A stretch of DNA of 64,000 bases from Hydractinia symbiolongicarpus. Taxonomy: Eukaryota > Cnidaria > Hydrozoa > Anthoathecata > Hydractiniidae. The stretch's first letter is position 1. The number at the start of each line of letters is the position of its first letter. Below, piece after piece: positions 1-11,154 of this stretch. The stretch lies in contig NC_079877.1 in NCBI RefSeq assembly GCF_029227915.1, positions 22,965,851 to 23,029,850 of the forward strand, in the 5' to 3' direction. The notes under the pieces were generated by a model. It worked only from the letters and a program-made list of their open reading frames with translations, searched no databases and had not been told where the DNA came from. The translations under genes and the position numbers were made by a program.

Positions 1-58
1 TGGAAGCAAGCGCTCTACCTCAAGGCTATCAGTCAGTCGCTTCACACCTACGGTTGCT
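1..58 (-). repeat. Possible tRNA-derived SINE head cut by the window edge
   Basis: On the minus strand this stretch contains TAGCCTTGAGGTAGAGCGC followed by TTGCTTCCA, which resembles the A box and D-arm region of a tRNA. The B box would lie beyond position 1, so the call cannot be completed. A tRNA-derived SINE or a true tRNA are both possible; this is an inference from a short motif. Confidence 0.3.
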
Positions 59-388
59 ATGCAAGTATTTAAATTCAAAAAAGATTACAAATCAATAATA
101 AAAAGTGCATTCCCTTGGTGCTGAATTGTACCAATTGTGTAAATTTCACATGTATATTTCCTTTCCGTTGTTCATTAATATTCATATTGCTATTTCCATC
201 GTTACGTGTCTCTCATAAAACTTTTAAAAACTGTAAATGGTTTGTTTATTTGTTACTGAGATATAAATTAAAGTTGAATCAGAAGCTCAGGTCAACATGA
301 GTCTTCACAATTGGTTCTTTTGCAAGCACACAAAATTTTAAAACTTTTTTTTTGACAAGAAGGTTGTGAAGTGTACGAAGTAAAGGTA

Positions 389-3105
389 ATGTTTTCGTGT
401 TTAATTTTTTGGATGATTTTAAGTTTCGAAAAAACTGATGCATTATCAAATGTCAAAGTGATAAACCTACCAAATGGAGTTAACATGACCGCGACATATG
501 TAAGTTTCAAGAAACACGAAAATGTCATGATATACGGAAATTCATTCAAGGGTTTGCATGTACAAAGCAAAGCTCAATGCGCGTCAGAATGTATGGCAAA
601 AAATTGTAACAGTTTCGGTACATTCAAGAATAAACCGCCACCATTGTACTGCTGGCTGTTTAAAGGAAATCTTGACACAAATCATTATTACGCCCATGGA
701 CAAAACTTATATGAAGTTTATGAAGTGCAGGTAGGAAAATGCTTTGCTTTGTGTTTTAACAGGATGTATTTTATTGGAGCAAATAAAGTCATTTTGTTCA
801 TTCTTTGAATCATTAGCTGTTTCATATTGAGACGAACTAATCGTCTGAGATTATCTACTGTTTCATTTTCTTATTTTTACGTTGTTACATATCGTGTGTC
901 GTTAAGTAGATAGTACCTTTTTCTTACTTCTTATTCATTGTTATTATACGCGTATGATCAATGTTACAACAACACAGTTAAATATACCGTCATTAATAAA
1001 TTGTACGTTCCACCCGTATGAAATAATTTTGCTATTTTCTGCAACGCTACAAATATTACATTAAGAAATAAGAATCGAAACTGCAGCGCAGTAAAGCTTG
1101 AGTTTTTTTATAACCTGCGGCACATAACTCTTTTAATCCGTACCATTAAAAGTAGAAATGCGGAAATTAGCAAAGTAGGATAGAAATCCTGGAAGACTTT
1201 GGAATGGTTACATGCAACAAAACACCATAGAATAGTGTACAATATTATAACATAATTAAGAAACTGTATAATAAAACCAAAACTTTTAATTATCTATCGA
1301 CTAGTGTTCCCTAATTAAATTTTTAAGTTTACGTAGACCGTAATAGAACGTTGTAATGTAAAGCAAATAAGAATAACCATAAAAGTAGTCATCATTAATA
1401 TCACTTTTCTAAAAAATTGGAAACTTGATCATCAAGTATACTAGAGTGGAGGTGGCGATTTTAACCATCTAAAATAACGTTTAAATGACTTAAGCTATGT
1501 TAATCAAACTTCGTAGGAATGCACTATATCATAAAAAAATGGATTAACGGGGATTAAAATTTGCTAGCACAAGCTTGGAAAATATTTTTGACAACGAAAT
1601 AAACATTATAGGCATAATCTTTACATTTTAGAACACGTGTACAAAGAATCCATTGATATGTGAACATGGAAGTGTGTGTATTCCAAACTTCAACAACAAC
1701 ACCTACTATTGTCGCTGGTGTTTTCCACCTTACTATGGTAAACATTGCAATTTGACAGGTATGTTAATTTGGGTTCATTCGTTTTTAAAAAAATCCTTTA
1801 AATCCAGAGTTGTTAGGGTTAATGTCATAATCATGCCAGATATCACGAACAGACACAAGATCATAATTAACAAGACATGTGCTAAAAATTAGGAAAACTA
1901 CTAAAAATTGTTATGAATTATTCCATAATTGTTACATAGTTTTAAAGTTTCCAATTTTTACTTTTATTTTCCGCTATTTCCTTGTTAATTGAATAAACGA
2001 CCACCTCAAAGAAGGCTGTCCAGGAGTAAGCTCTCTACAGGTTAACTGATGTGTTACCGTGTCTTGCTCATTGATGTACTTTTCTTATTATCTCACGTTT
2101 TTTACAGCTGAAGAAGTGCACAACAAAACCATTCCTGAAGGTAAATTTTATTACCTAAAAGCTTGTTGACGGATTTGTCAGTCATGGATTGAGACTCCAC
2201 ATTTGTGACAAAAACACATGAAGCGCATATATTTTTTATGGAATTCATTTTGCTTGTAGCTACTATTGATGTTTATGTTATGATATAACAGAACATATTT
2301 ATTGTAGACATCCGAACTGGCAAGAATGTTTCTTGTAAAAGTTTGAGAAAAAATTTTGGTGTTAAGTCATATGGTGTTTATGATACCTATCCCTGGCGCG
2401 ATTGGAGAAAGGTGACCGTTACGTGCTCGGGTAAGATATTTCTTAGTCCTGTTCGACTTCGATGTACTCATTTTTAACTAGTGCATTCCTTCCGATTAAG
2501 CTCACCTTTCGCATTCAAAGATGGTAGCTGCGAGAGGTGGCGGGTGAATTCTAATGGATTTTTTACGTGTCAATGATTAGTTAATATGTTTTTCTCTTTG
2601 TTGTTTTAGGAGGTTATACTATGATAACAAGAATATCTGCTGATGTGAACGGTACAATCAATCACACTATATCGACTATCACGCAACTTTCGGATATGCA
2701 AGGAGAGAGATTTAGATTTAGTACAACTGCATTAAATGTTCTTTATAAACTTATTCGTTATATTTTTACCTGAGCTGCAGAAATAACGGTGTCAGAAAAA
2801 CTGTAATGACAAATCTTGTTACAACTGCAGCAAGAAAAAAAGTGTTAAAATATTTTATCGGGGAATCAGATCACCTGCCGGATTCTTGTACGACATTTAA
2901 AAGCGACGATGTAACTTGCGAGGAAATGGAAAATAAAAAATGGTCGAAGGAAGGTGTCCCATTTGAATCCAGAATATGCAATCAAGTTATCCGATTTGCA
3001 TCAGATGTAACGAAAGGATATAGTGTGGAAGACCATCAGTATGGATGCTTTGGTCAGATAGGTGAATACAACACTGGTTTGAGTTTTGATATATGGGTCA
3101 TTTAA
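389..3105 (+). CDS. Secreted PAN/apple and EGF domain protein, five exons, one apparent frameshift
   Basis: Five exons with consensus splice sites join in frame: 389-730, 1632-1758, 2108-2140, 2308-2430 and 2610-3105. The first ATG at 389 opens a hydrophobic signal peptide (residues 1-19). Residues 30-110 form a PAN/apple-like module with cysteines 64, 68, 73 and 88. Exon 2 encodes a textbook EGF domain with six cysteines (117, 124, 130, 141, 144, 153). The remaining ~220 residues contain further cysteines and begin (GVY near the start, V.V.C, then GGYTMITR) somewhat like the start of a fibrinogen-related domain, but I do not recognise the family firmly. PAN and EGF modules bind proteins or sugars, so an extracellular matrix or recognition role is likely. 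In exon 5 the frame stops at 2771, yet the next frame stays open with conserved-looking sequence to 3105. One extra T in the T5 run at 2763-2767 would keep it open, so this is either a sequencing error or a real lesion. Confidence 0.7.
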
Positions 3106-4394
3106 TTATAATCAGATCAGTTGAATAATATACTTGTGACAACATGTCATTGTTAGGTTATTTATATTGTTTAATCGATTGAATCGTAATTAATATGTAT
3201 ATATAGATAATTCTGCACATCAAGGCTGGTAACTGCAAACGCAATGTAATTTTGACAAATAAGACGAATTTTTATTGATTTTTTTCCTGACTTAAATTTA
3301 CGCTAGGCAAGTGGGTAACGAACTGGACCACACGGTTTAATTTGAAGCTTCCCATTAAGTTTATTTACAAGAATGAAATAAATGTTTTTATATGCAGAAC
3401 CACTGGGATCTTTCATTCAATTGATTAATTTTGAACTATGAGAGGTAAGATGAGAAGGAATATTACCACCTCTAATCAACAGGTTGCATATGTCTGAATT
3501 TGTCTCCAATAGCGAATAGTAATTCAATCAGATTTCATAATTTTTCAGCCAGCGAAAAATCAATGCGCTGAAAAATATTGATTTTTAGCATTGTCACGAT
3601 GTCATTTTGATGCAAACAGAAACATTTCTTTCTGAACTTTTTTGCATATTCATTGCATGCAACAACCGATATGAATTTAGAATTAAAATAGTATCGTTTT
3701 CAATTTTTTTGGTCCTTTATTATTATTTTACCTTGAGAGCTAGTAACAATTTGTTGTAAAGTTCTTCAAAGTTTTCAAAGTTCTTTACTAATATCGTTAT
3801 GTCATGGTAGTTCAGAATTAACCGACCAAAAAGGCTGAAAAAATGCTACCATCTGTAAGATTGCTGAAAATAAAGCCTACTGGTGAAGTGGACCTACTGA
3901 GACCAAACCATATCCTAACCCGTGTTACCCATTTCAGGGGCCATTCTTTCTTATGTGCGCTTGAGATGCAAAACTGCTTTCTCCATGTGTATGTGTGGTA
4001 GCTCTGCGCATTGAAAAAACATTTGTACTTTTCAAGGCCGGCTGATAGGCCGACTCAAGACGAAGTAAAAGTATGGGAACAGAGTATATATTTCCAGGAA
4101 AAGCCTAAGTTGTAGACCGAATTTTTTGCTATCCACTTGATACCAAAATCCTATTCAACCATGACTGGTTAATGGAATAACGACTCAGGCCTAAATTAAT
4201 TAATGTGTGATTTACATAAAGTGACATCTTGTGTTTCATTTTCTTAGTTATTGCACTTTAGATTCTTATGACATGGGCTAGAGAAAGCTCAAACATGACT
4301 AACAGCTGCTACAGTTGTATTTTTTAGCCAATTGTTTTTTTTCCTCATTATTTAATGATCTCAGTTAAGCATGTTGTTTTGCTAAAAAAGCTCC
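3106..4394. other. Intergenic stretch after the PAN-EGF gene
   Basis: There is no supportable gene here. A polyadenylation-like AATAAA lies at 3377-3382, about 270 bases after the stop codon, and could end the upstream transcript. The rest is AT-rich sequence without clear structure. Confidence 0.4.
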
Positions 4395-4690
4395 AAAACA
4401 TCAAAATAGCAAAAATGTTGAATAACATGTGACGAGCAATTTTTATTATTTTTACTACTTAACTTGCTGAACAAAGTTGTGAGCAAAGATTAAGTAAAGA
4501 CTCGTAAGCAAAGATAGAGCCACCATATTGCGCGTTCGATTTGTTGTTGAATGTTTCCGGTCTGTATATTTATTCTAATTTGGTGCCATCTCATCATAAC
4601 AAACTTCATCGTTCGAAACTGGTAGTATGTTGTGGAAAAGGGATTTAAAACATAAAAAAATATTATTGTTGGCCATGACAAATACTTATT
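4395..4690 (-). repeat. Dispersed repeat, copy A (partner at 60000-60290)
   Basis: The reverse complement of this segment aligns along about 290 bases with 60000-60290. Landmarks shared by both are TCGAACGATGAAGTTTG, TTATGATGAGATGGC and CAGACCGGAAACATT, with small indels between them. It is probably an old transposon-derived repeat or MITE. The short ORF within it is not convincing as a gene. Confidence 0.65.
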
Positions 4691-5129
4691 TAGTTCAAAG
4701 AAGTTTAACCGAAGGTTATGACATGCTAATACTACTATAGTACGTACAATATTCTTGGTTATTAATAGTCAAAATAGTCAAAGACCTTTATTATTTTTAG
4801 TGGTAAGTACACCCAATACCCACTTATTTTGATTCCATGCAACCATGAAAAATCTGTAAAAATGATGCCAGAAGGATATATAGATACTTAGTTGTGAAAT
4901 ATAGTTTTTTTATTTGTTGTTATAGTAGTTACCTTATAGGATCTTTTAGGATTTAGAAATCTATATATTTATTTATTTCACTTAAAATTTATTTTCCGGA
5001 TGCCACCCTAGGGTTATAGGGTTATTAAATGTCGTTATAATACACCTTTCCCGAATTTATATTTTGTAAAATATTGCGTGCATGAAAACGAGGCAAATCT
5101 TGGTAAACATTATTCGCGTTCATAAAAAC

Positions 5130-5222
5130 ATGGAGGAAGACAAAACTATGAGAGATATTTTGCTTAAAATAATTGAGGAAAATATAGATTTAGTCTTCGA
5201 TGAAACTGAAGAAAAAGCGTGA
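5130..5222 (+). CDS. Short leading ORF, probably the N-terminus of the element protein
   Basis: An ATG at 5130 opens 30 codons rich in acidic residues (begins MEEDKTMRDIL) and stops at 5220-5222. The stop overlaps the start of the longer ORF in the -1 frame. One additional base near the A5 run at 5212-5216 would fuse the two, so this is most likely the broken N-terminus of the next protein and not a separate gene. The function is unknown. Confidence 0.35.
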   Translation: MEEDKTMRDILLKIIEENIDLVFDETEEKA

Positions 5223-5230
5223 GGGAAAAC

Positions 5231-6082
5231 ATGGAGGGAATGCAACCGTTCACGATAAAAGAAATTGAAATGCATCGACAAAATCGTGGTAAACAGCACG
5301 GTGTGACGATTATTAAGACTTTGGAGCGTGGCAGAAAGTTTAGGGATGAACTATACATATCTGCTGATAGCATTTTCACATTAACAACTACATTTGCTCC
5401 TAGTAAAAACAGAATTTTTAAAGACTTGGTTATGGTCAGTCCTGTAAAAAGTAATGCTGACAAAAAGGTCCATCTAACGTTATATGATCCTAGAATTAAT
5501 GATAGTTTGTGTAACATAAATCCAAGAATATTAAAACTGCAAGAAGATATGCTTATGGTTGACAAACGGGTTGGTTTTACTCATTGTATTAACAGTACAC
5601 GAAAGAGAGAAAACAACATTAAATATGCGAACTTTCTTGTTCGATCTACATTGTCACACCAACTACTACCGTTAGAACATACCATCAAGATTGTTACTAA
5701 TATTAATATATCAAATACTTCAAATAAATCAAAACATAACGAAACACAACCCTATGAGTTTATTGATGTAAATCCTGTATTAATCCCAAAAGAATGGGGT
5801 AAATTAAATCAACATTACGGAGTCAGGAGTGAAAAACCAGGTTGTTTTTCAGTGATCTCAGCAGAATCAGATGAAGAACTTTCATATGTGCTTTCAGAAT
5901 CTGTTTCGACTACTACAGGAAGTGCTCTTTTTTCGGACTTTTCAGAGCCATTGATTAATGTTTTCCGTTCACAACCAAAACCTAATTTTACACAGTGTAC
6001 TTCAAAGTGGACTTCGCATACTTTTGTGTTCTTGTTTACTGTGAACAGATCACACCTCCCCTTCTACGATATCTTGAAATGA
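5231..6082 (+). CDS. Unrecognised 283-residue protein of the TIR element
   Basis: This is an uninterrupted 283-codon frame from the ATG at 5231; the same frame opens upstream at 5219. It lies centrally between the inverted ends of the 5039-6514 element, which makes it an element-encoded protein. It has no signal peptide or membrane segment. It starts with a basic, charged region (TIKEIEMHRQNRGKQHG) and a mixed alpha/beta-looking middle, and has a serine/threonine-rich section around residues 210-230. I recognise no transposase signature: there is no clear DDE triad, zinc-finger array or HTH. A second short ORF at 6214-6453 runs almost to the right inverted repeat and may be a broken C-terminal part. 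It may be an accessory protein of a non-autonomous transposon, a degenerate transposase, or a captured gene. Confidence 0.45.
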   Translation: MEGMQPFTIKEIEMHRQNRGKQHGVTIIKTLERGRKFRDELYISADSIFTLTTTFAPSKNRIFKDLVMVSPVKSNADKKVHLTLYDPRINDSLCNINPRILKLQEDMLMVDKRVGFTHCINSTRKRENNIKYANFLVRSTLSHQLLPLEHTIKIVTNINISNTSNKSKHNETQPYEFIDVNPVLIPKEWGKLNQHYGVRSEKPGCFSVISAESDEELSYVLSESVSTTTGSALFSDFSEPLINVFRSQPKPNFTQCTSKWTSHTFVFLFTVNRSHLPFYDILK

Positions 6083-6514
6083 TGCTTACCCATTGTATTC
6101 TCAAACTTGGATCCGATGGAAATGAAAACATTCCAATGCCTGTTTAACTCTGGGTTTATTAAGAGTAGAACTTTTGCGTAACAGTACGCAACAAGAGTTA
6201 CCAGGTCGAGAGGTTGATATACCTGGATAGATTAAAGTATGATAAATTTCTTGCTGACCTTTCTGATTGCTACTCGCCATCACAAATACATATTCTTCTT
6301 TTAAAGGACAAGTATGTTTTTAAATACATTAAAAGTAGTTTCGTTAAGAAAAACCTGCAATCCTTTAGAAAAATACACAATAAAAGATCATTCACAACGC
6401 ATAAAAGTATCACACTCACCAGTTGCATTTTTAGTGTTTACAAAGTTTACTAAGAAGTGCCTCGTTTTCATGCCGATGATGTAATCGATTATTTACATTC
6501 GGGAAAGGTGTATT

Positions 6515-7900
6515 TGTTTACCTTTGAAAAGTGCCACCAACAATAACATTTTTTCCCTATATATTTATATTACACATAATAACGGTTGTAAGTTTGTTAC
6601 ATTGGAAATCTTCTTTTAACAAGTTCTACATATACTTTGACAAATTTACCCTGAAGCTTATAAATCTGGTTTGTTTTATACTCTGTCACATTGCTGCTTC
6701 TATATCTGCACTAACTGGTTCATTCTTCACCTGCAATGAGAAATAGTTATGCTCATAATTTTCTTGACACAGTCATGAAGCGTTTTTTCCATCATAATAA
6801 AAAGTTTGTTAACGAGAAAAATGCTTTACTCGTCCTTCCATACCCTAGTTTTACTCAACGAACGCTCTAAGACTTAACTTGAATACACGGCCATATTCCG
6901 TGCGAATTGCGGGAAGCCGTAACAACAAATTCTCATAACTTTCTACAAAAATATAAAAAATAAGCTTTCAAAAAATGAATAAATGACGTCAACATTTAGC
7001 GTTACGGCAACTTAGCGGTAGCGAGTAAGGGGTGGATTTACTGACACTAAGTGGATTTAATAACATTTATTCCACACTTTTGCGACGCTACAAACAAAAA
7101 CAAAAAAAAACTAAGTTACAAACTACGTATAGAATAACAGAAATTAAACCTAACTACAAAATTCCTGATGCTGAACGGCCAATACAATATAAAGAAGAAA
7201 TAACACATACGAAAAAACATATACTTACTAAAACACAAAAATCCCAATACTTCACCTTTACAATAGCACACACACGGCAAAGATACTTCGCACTAACAAA
7301 CAAGAAACTTACGCACACAAATTACGAGAATTACACTCTACCCAAGAGACAAAACACAAGAAAAACGTTGTATACAATAAACAAGGGCGAAGCGAATACA
7401 TGAAATATATAACAAACACTAAGAAGGAGAACCAAGTGTTCCTTCGTAGAGTCTGAGGCCTATCCGCGCTCAATCCGGAAACATTTAGGAGTTTTTTAAA
7501 GTCTGTTAAGGGTTTTCTTTTGTAATCATACGTTTTTTCTTTTTGTGTAAAGCAGCATATAACTGCAAACATTGACAAAATACAAAGTAAGCGTGCTCTA
7601 TGTAGATAAGGCGACCTATAAAATTGTGTAACTTTCTATTCGAAACGTTTTTAACGTTAAAGAATTTGAAATTACTGTCTTCTTGCATATAAAATCTAAC
7701 AATTTACAGAGATCAACAAAAATAACGCCTTTTATATTTTCTTAAGATGATAGAGAATGAGATTGAACTCATTAAAGTTGTCTTTAAATTGCATTCGTTT
7801 CAGCATCCCTCTGATAGCCATGCGAGATGTGCATTCCACTGAAAAATATCACGCAATTCTTTAAATAAAGCACAAATATTACGGACGTGTCGTGCTCTAG
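6515..7900. other. AT-rich intergenic stretch without a convincing gene
   Basis: Several short open frames occur (for example 7032-7403 and 6531-6746), but they are low-complexity Lys/Thr/Tyr-rich or Phe/Ile-rich. They lack domain signatures and plausible splice partners, so I read them as chance ORFs. Confidence 0.4.
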
Positions 7901-8049
7901 GTGTCAATTTTGTAATTCCATCGCACTGTGTAATCCAATATTGTCACACTTTGTAATCCTATCGCAACTTTGTAACCCATTTTGTCGCACTTTATACTCC
8001 CAAACCTATCGCACTTTGTAATCTCACCTTAGCATACTTTTTAATCCCT
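7901..8049 (+). repeat. Degenerate ~20-bp tandem repeat with core GCACTTTGTAATCC
   Basis: The words CACTTTGTAATCC, CACTGTGTAATCC, CAACTTTGTAACCC and CTTTTTAATCCC recur at roughly 20-25 base spacing. The same unit forms both arms of the foldback element at 44701-45391. I see no inverted partner nearby, so this looks like a solo arm of that family. Confidence 0.6.
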
Positions 8050-9429
8050 AAATAAAACTTTTAACATTTTTTGGATCGGCTGATACACTTTCTTCTATTC
8101 CGTTGATATGATATGCCTTTTTATTTTCGTGTTCTGAATTTACAAAAACTTTTATCAATTTAAAAACTCAGCTTACAGGAGAATATCGTATATTTTCTGA
8201 GAATGTTAGAAATTGGGTTTATTTTTCTCAAAACAATCTGCATCAACAGGATGTATGTATGCAAGAATCTTTTTAAACAATTTTGGTAAGTAGTATCTCG
8301 TTCCCGGTGTGACGCCATTGCCTTAGCTTTATAGCTATTACCCTGCACCATGTTGATATCGCTGGTAATCGGTTGTCTTTCCTCGGCAGATTTGATGAAA
8401 AGCCTGGAACTTTTATACATAAGGCAACGATGTCAAGGTTTTTTAACCCCCGCCTTAAGTTTCTCTTTTTTCCTTTGTAACCTTTGTCAAAAAGAAAGTT
8501 TGGTTAGGAATAAGAACGTTAGCAGGTAGAAACCATGTTTGTGCACTTTTGTGTACGGTGTAGCAGATTATATTGACTCCCTAAAAAATGATTCGCCGAG
8601 TCATCAACCAGAGAAAAGTAAATATCTCAAAGTCATAAAAAGCTAGCATTGGAAAAACCTTTGTTCGCATGTGTACGATTCTAATCTATCCTTGTGCAAT
8701 TTCAATCAATAATAAATAAGTAAATAATAGTTGACTGACTGTTAAAAAAATAGCCGAAACTTTAAATTCATCGGGATAGGATTTTGTCCCTACAAACTTA
8801 TTCTATTACTTCGATTTCCTCTGTGATTTGCTAGGACCGAGTTCCTTTTAACTAAACAGTGGAGTCACAAAAAATCACTAAAGTTAGTTTTTTAAACCAC
8901 GTGTTTAAGCAACTAGTCTTGCCACCTACATTGATAAGCTACTTCCTTGTATTTGTCTTGGCATTTGCAGAAGATGTTCTTTATTCCTCATTTGTTTACC
9001 GACGAATCAACTCTCGACGTTAGAACAGTAATTTTTACGTCAATAAAGTTAATAATATACTGATGTTAGTCTAACGTCGAAATGCAACTAACGCAATACA
9101 CTTGTAAGTTTGAGGCCAAATAACTTGGAGATGGGTGAAAGTATCTGACGTCATCTCCCGCATGGGTAAGACGGGACCACCTGAGATTAATTTTAAGCCA
9201 ATTTGAAAAAGCTAGGTCAATTTACCTGTTTCTGAATCGATGAGTTCTTCGGTTCGCATCACACTATCTCTTGTAAACTAATGAGCGAATAATGTAACAG
9301 TTTTTGTTATTGTCTATTTCGTTTAAAACATTATATTTGCCGCCTTTTTTATGAAATGAACAACACACCGTTTATGATAAAAAGCATAATGATATTTAAA
9401 ACTTTCTATAGGTGAATTCTTTCACGGGT
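8050..9429. other. Intergenic stretch, nothing recognised
   Basis: I see no gene, RNA or clear repeat here on either strand. The sequence is AT-rich with short interrupted frames only. Confidence 0.35.
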
Positions 9430-11154
9430 TTTATTTAAACCGAAGTTAAGATATTGTGTTTTGGGAAAGGGTATACCTGTACTAAGCGCTCAGCCCAATG
9501 TTAACGACGAACTGTTTTCTGTGTTTCTGTTTAACTGAAGTTGTCATAAAGCTTTTTTGGAAAAGGCAACAAGGACGGAGTACCATTAATTTTCGCACTT
9601 TCATCGGCAACATCTTACGGAGAAAAAAAATCTTGGTCAACGGGTCCTTTTCGGTTTATTTCCGCTAAATGTCCGGGAATCTTTGAGAAATAGATTACAC
9701 CCGAAACACCATAATGTTATGTGCGCTTCACTCGATTTACGACATACTGCTACCTATATCAGCTAAAGTGCTCCACCTAAATGTGTGGCACAGTTTACGG
9801 TTTTTATTACTTGTTCCACCGGGTGTTTAACCCCGGGTAACACAGTTACTTTCGACGCAACCAGGCGCTTAGGGTGATTAATCAGGTCGATGTATCAAAT
9901 GATACCGACGACGAGTAACGCATATATATCGGAGCAGCATAGACCACCTTTAAAAAAAGATTTCGAAGTCACGAGCGAGATTTGAAAACAAAGTCCCACC
10001 GCAAAAGCACTGCACTGTCAAGTTACGAATGCAGGCTTAGAGGTCAAAAGAAGCAGGTTAACGTAGTTTGAAAGGTTGTTAAAACCATAAAAGCAACAGC
10101 TAGGTTTAATTACTGTAAATTATATCTAAATGGGAATAGAACCATAATAAACTCCCTAGACAACGCACAGTTATTAATTAAAAAAAATAAATTTATTAGC
10201 AAGCGCAGACACGATAACAAATTCATGTTAATTCTTCTCAAATAAGAGTTTTCATGGAAACACGATAATGAAATTTGTTACTTTCCAACAGGATTACGTG
10301 TACCACATTTGCGATCCTTTCAAATCTGGTCGGAGCTAGTTATTTTACGACGGCATTTCCTGCTCAATTGCGTAAAATAATATTTACGTAACGGAGATAT
10401 ATTACTGTTTTGAACTCATTCTCCTTTAAATATTTCTGAAACAGTTAAACAACTACAATCTTTATCGTTAATCCTTTTAGTCTCCAATCTCACATATTCG
10501 AAAACATACCTGATGTCAATATCGTTTGTGTACAAGTTCTCCTTTTTTATTACAAACGCCAAGGCAACAAGATAACATGTCGGGAAAACAGACCAGAAAA
10601 CCTGTTCTTCATTCATATTTTTTGTTACTCAATCTAGAAAGAAGAACTAATTGCGTTCATAATAGAAACGCATTGCTAATCTTTCACCAAAATAACGACA
10701 CACAGACACGATAACAAACTCTTTAACAAGAATTAACAAGAATTTGTGGGTTGTCTAGGGAGTTTATTATGATTCTATTCCCATTTAGATATAATTTACA
10801 GTAATTAAGCCTAGCTTTTGCTTTTATGGTTTTAACAACCTTTCAAACTTCGTTAACCTGCTTGTTTTGACCTCTAAGGCTGCATTCGTAACTTGACAGT
10901 GCAGTGCTTTTGCGGTGGGACTTTGTTTTCAAATCTCGCTCGTGATTTCGAAATCTTTTTTTAAAGGTGGTCTATGCTGCTCCGATATATATGCGTTACT
11001 CGTCGTTGGTATCATTTGATACATCGAACTGGTGAATCACCTTGAGCGCCTGGTTTGAAAGACAGAAAACATTTCGTCGTTAACATTGGGCTGGGCGCTT
11101 AGTACAGGTTTACCCTTTTCCAAAACACTATATCCTAACTTCGATTTAAATAAG
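9430..11154. mobile_element. Large interrupted inverted repeat, arms 9430-10164 and 10750-11154
   Basis: The sequence from 10750 rightwards is the reverse complement of the left arm read inwards from 10164. AAATGGGAATAGAACCATAA, CTCGCTCGTGA/TCACGAGCGAG and GATATATATGCGTTACTCGT recur inverted. The left arm carries an extra ~310 bases (about 9536-9845) missing from the right arm. The loop is about 585 bases. The left-arm sequence also resembles 19720-20360, which shows a dispersed family. This fits a foldback-type or snap-back DNA element. No transposase is visible. Confidence 0.65.

Larger units (their letters stand above)
5039..6514 (+). mobile_element. 1.48-kb DNA element with 57-bp terminal inverted repeats
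   Basis: The ends are inverted copies. AATACACCTTTCCCGAAT at 5039-5056 mirrors 6497-6514, and GCATGAAAACGAGGCA at 5080-5095 mirrors 6458-6473. Both arms are exactly 57 bases, with a diverged middle. The interior holds the ORFs at 5130-5222, 5231-6082 and 6214-6453. I see no target-site duplication (left flank GTTAT, right flank TGTTT), so the superfamily cannot be assigned and the insertion may be old. Confidence 0.6.

Noticed and set aside
5164-5565. 133-codon minus-strand ORF
   Set aside because: It is antisense to the TIR-element ORF, with no features of its own.
7032-7403. 123-codon plus-strand ORF
   Set aside because: It is Lys/Thr/Tyr/Gln-rich low-complexity sequence from A-rich DNA, with no domain, splice partner or conservation evidence.
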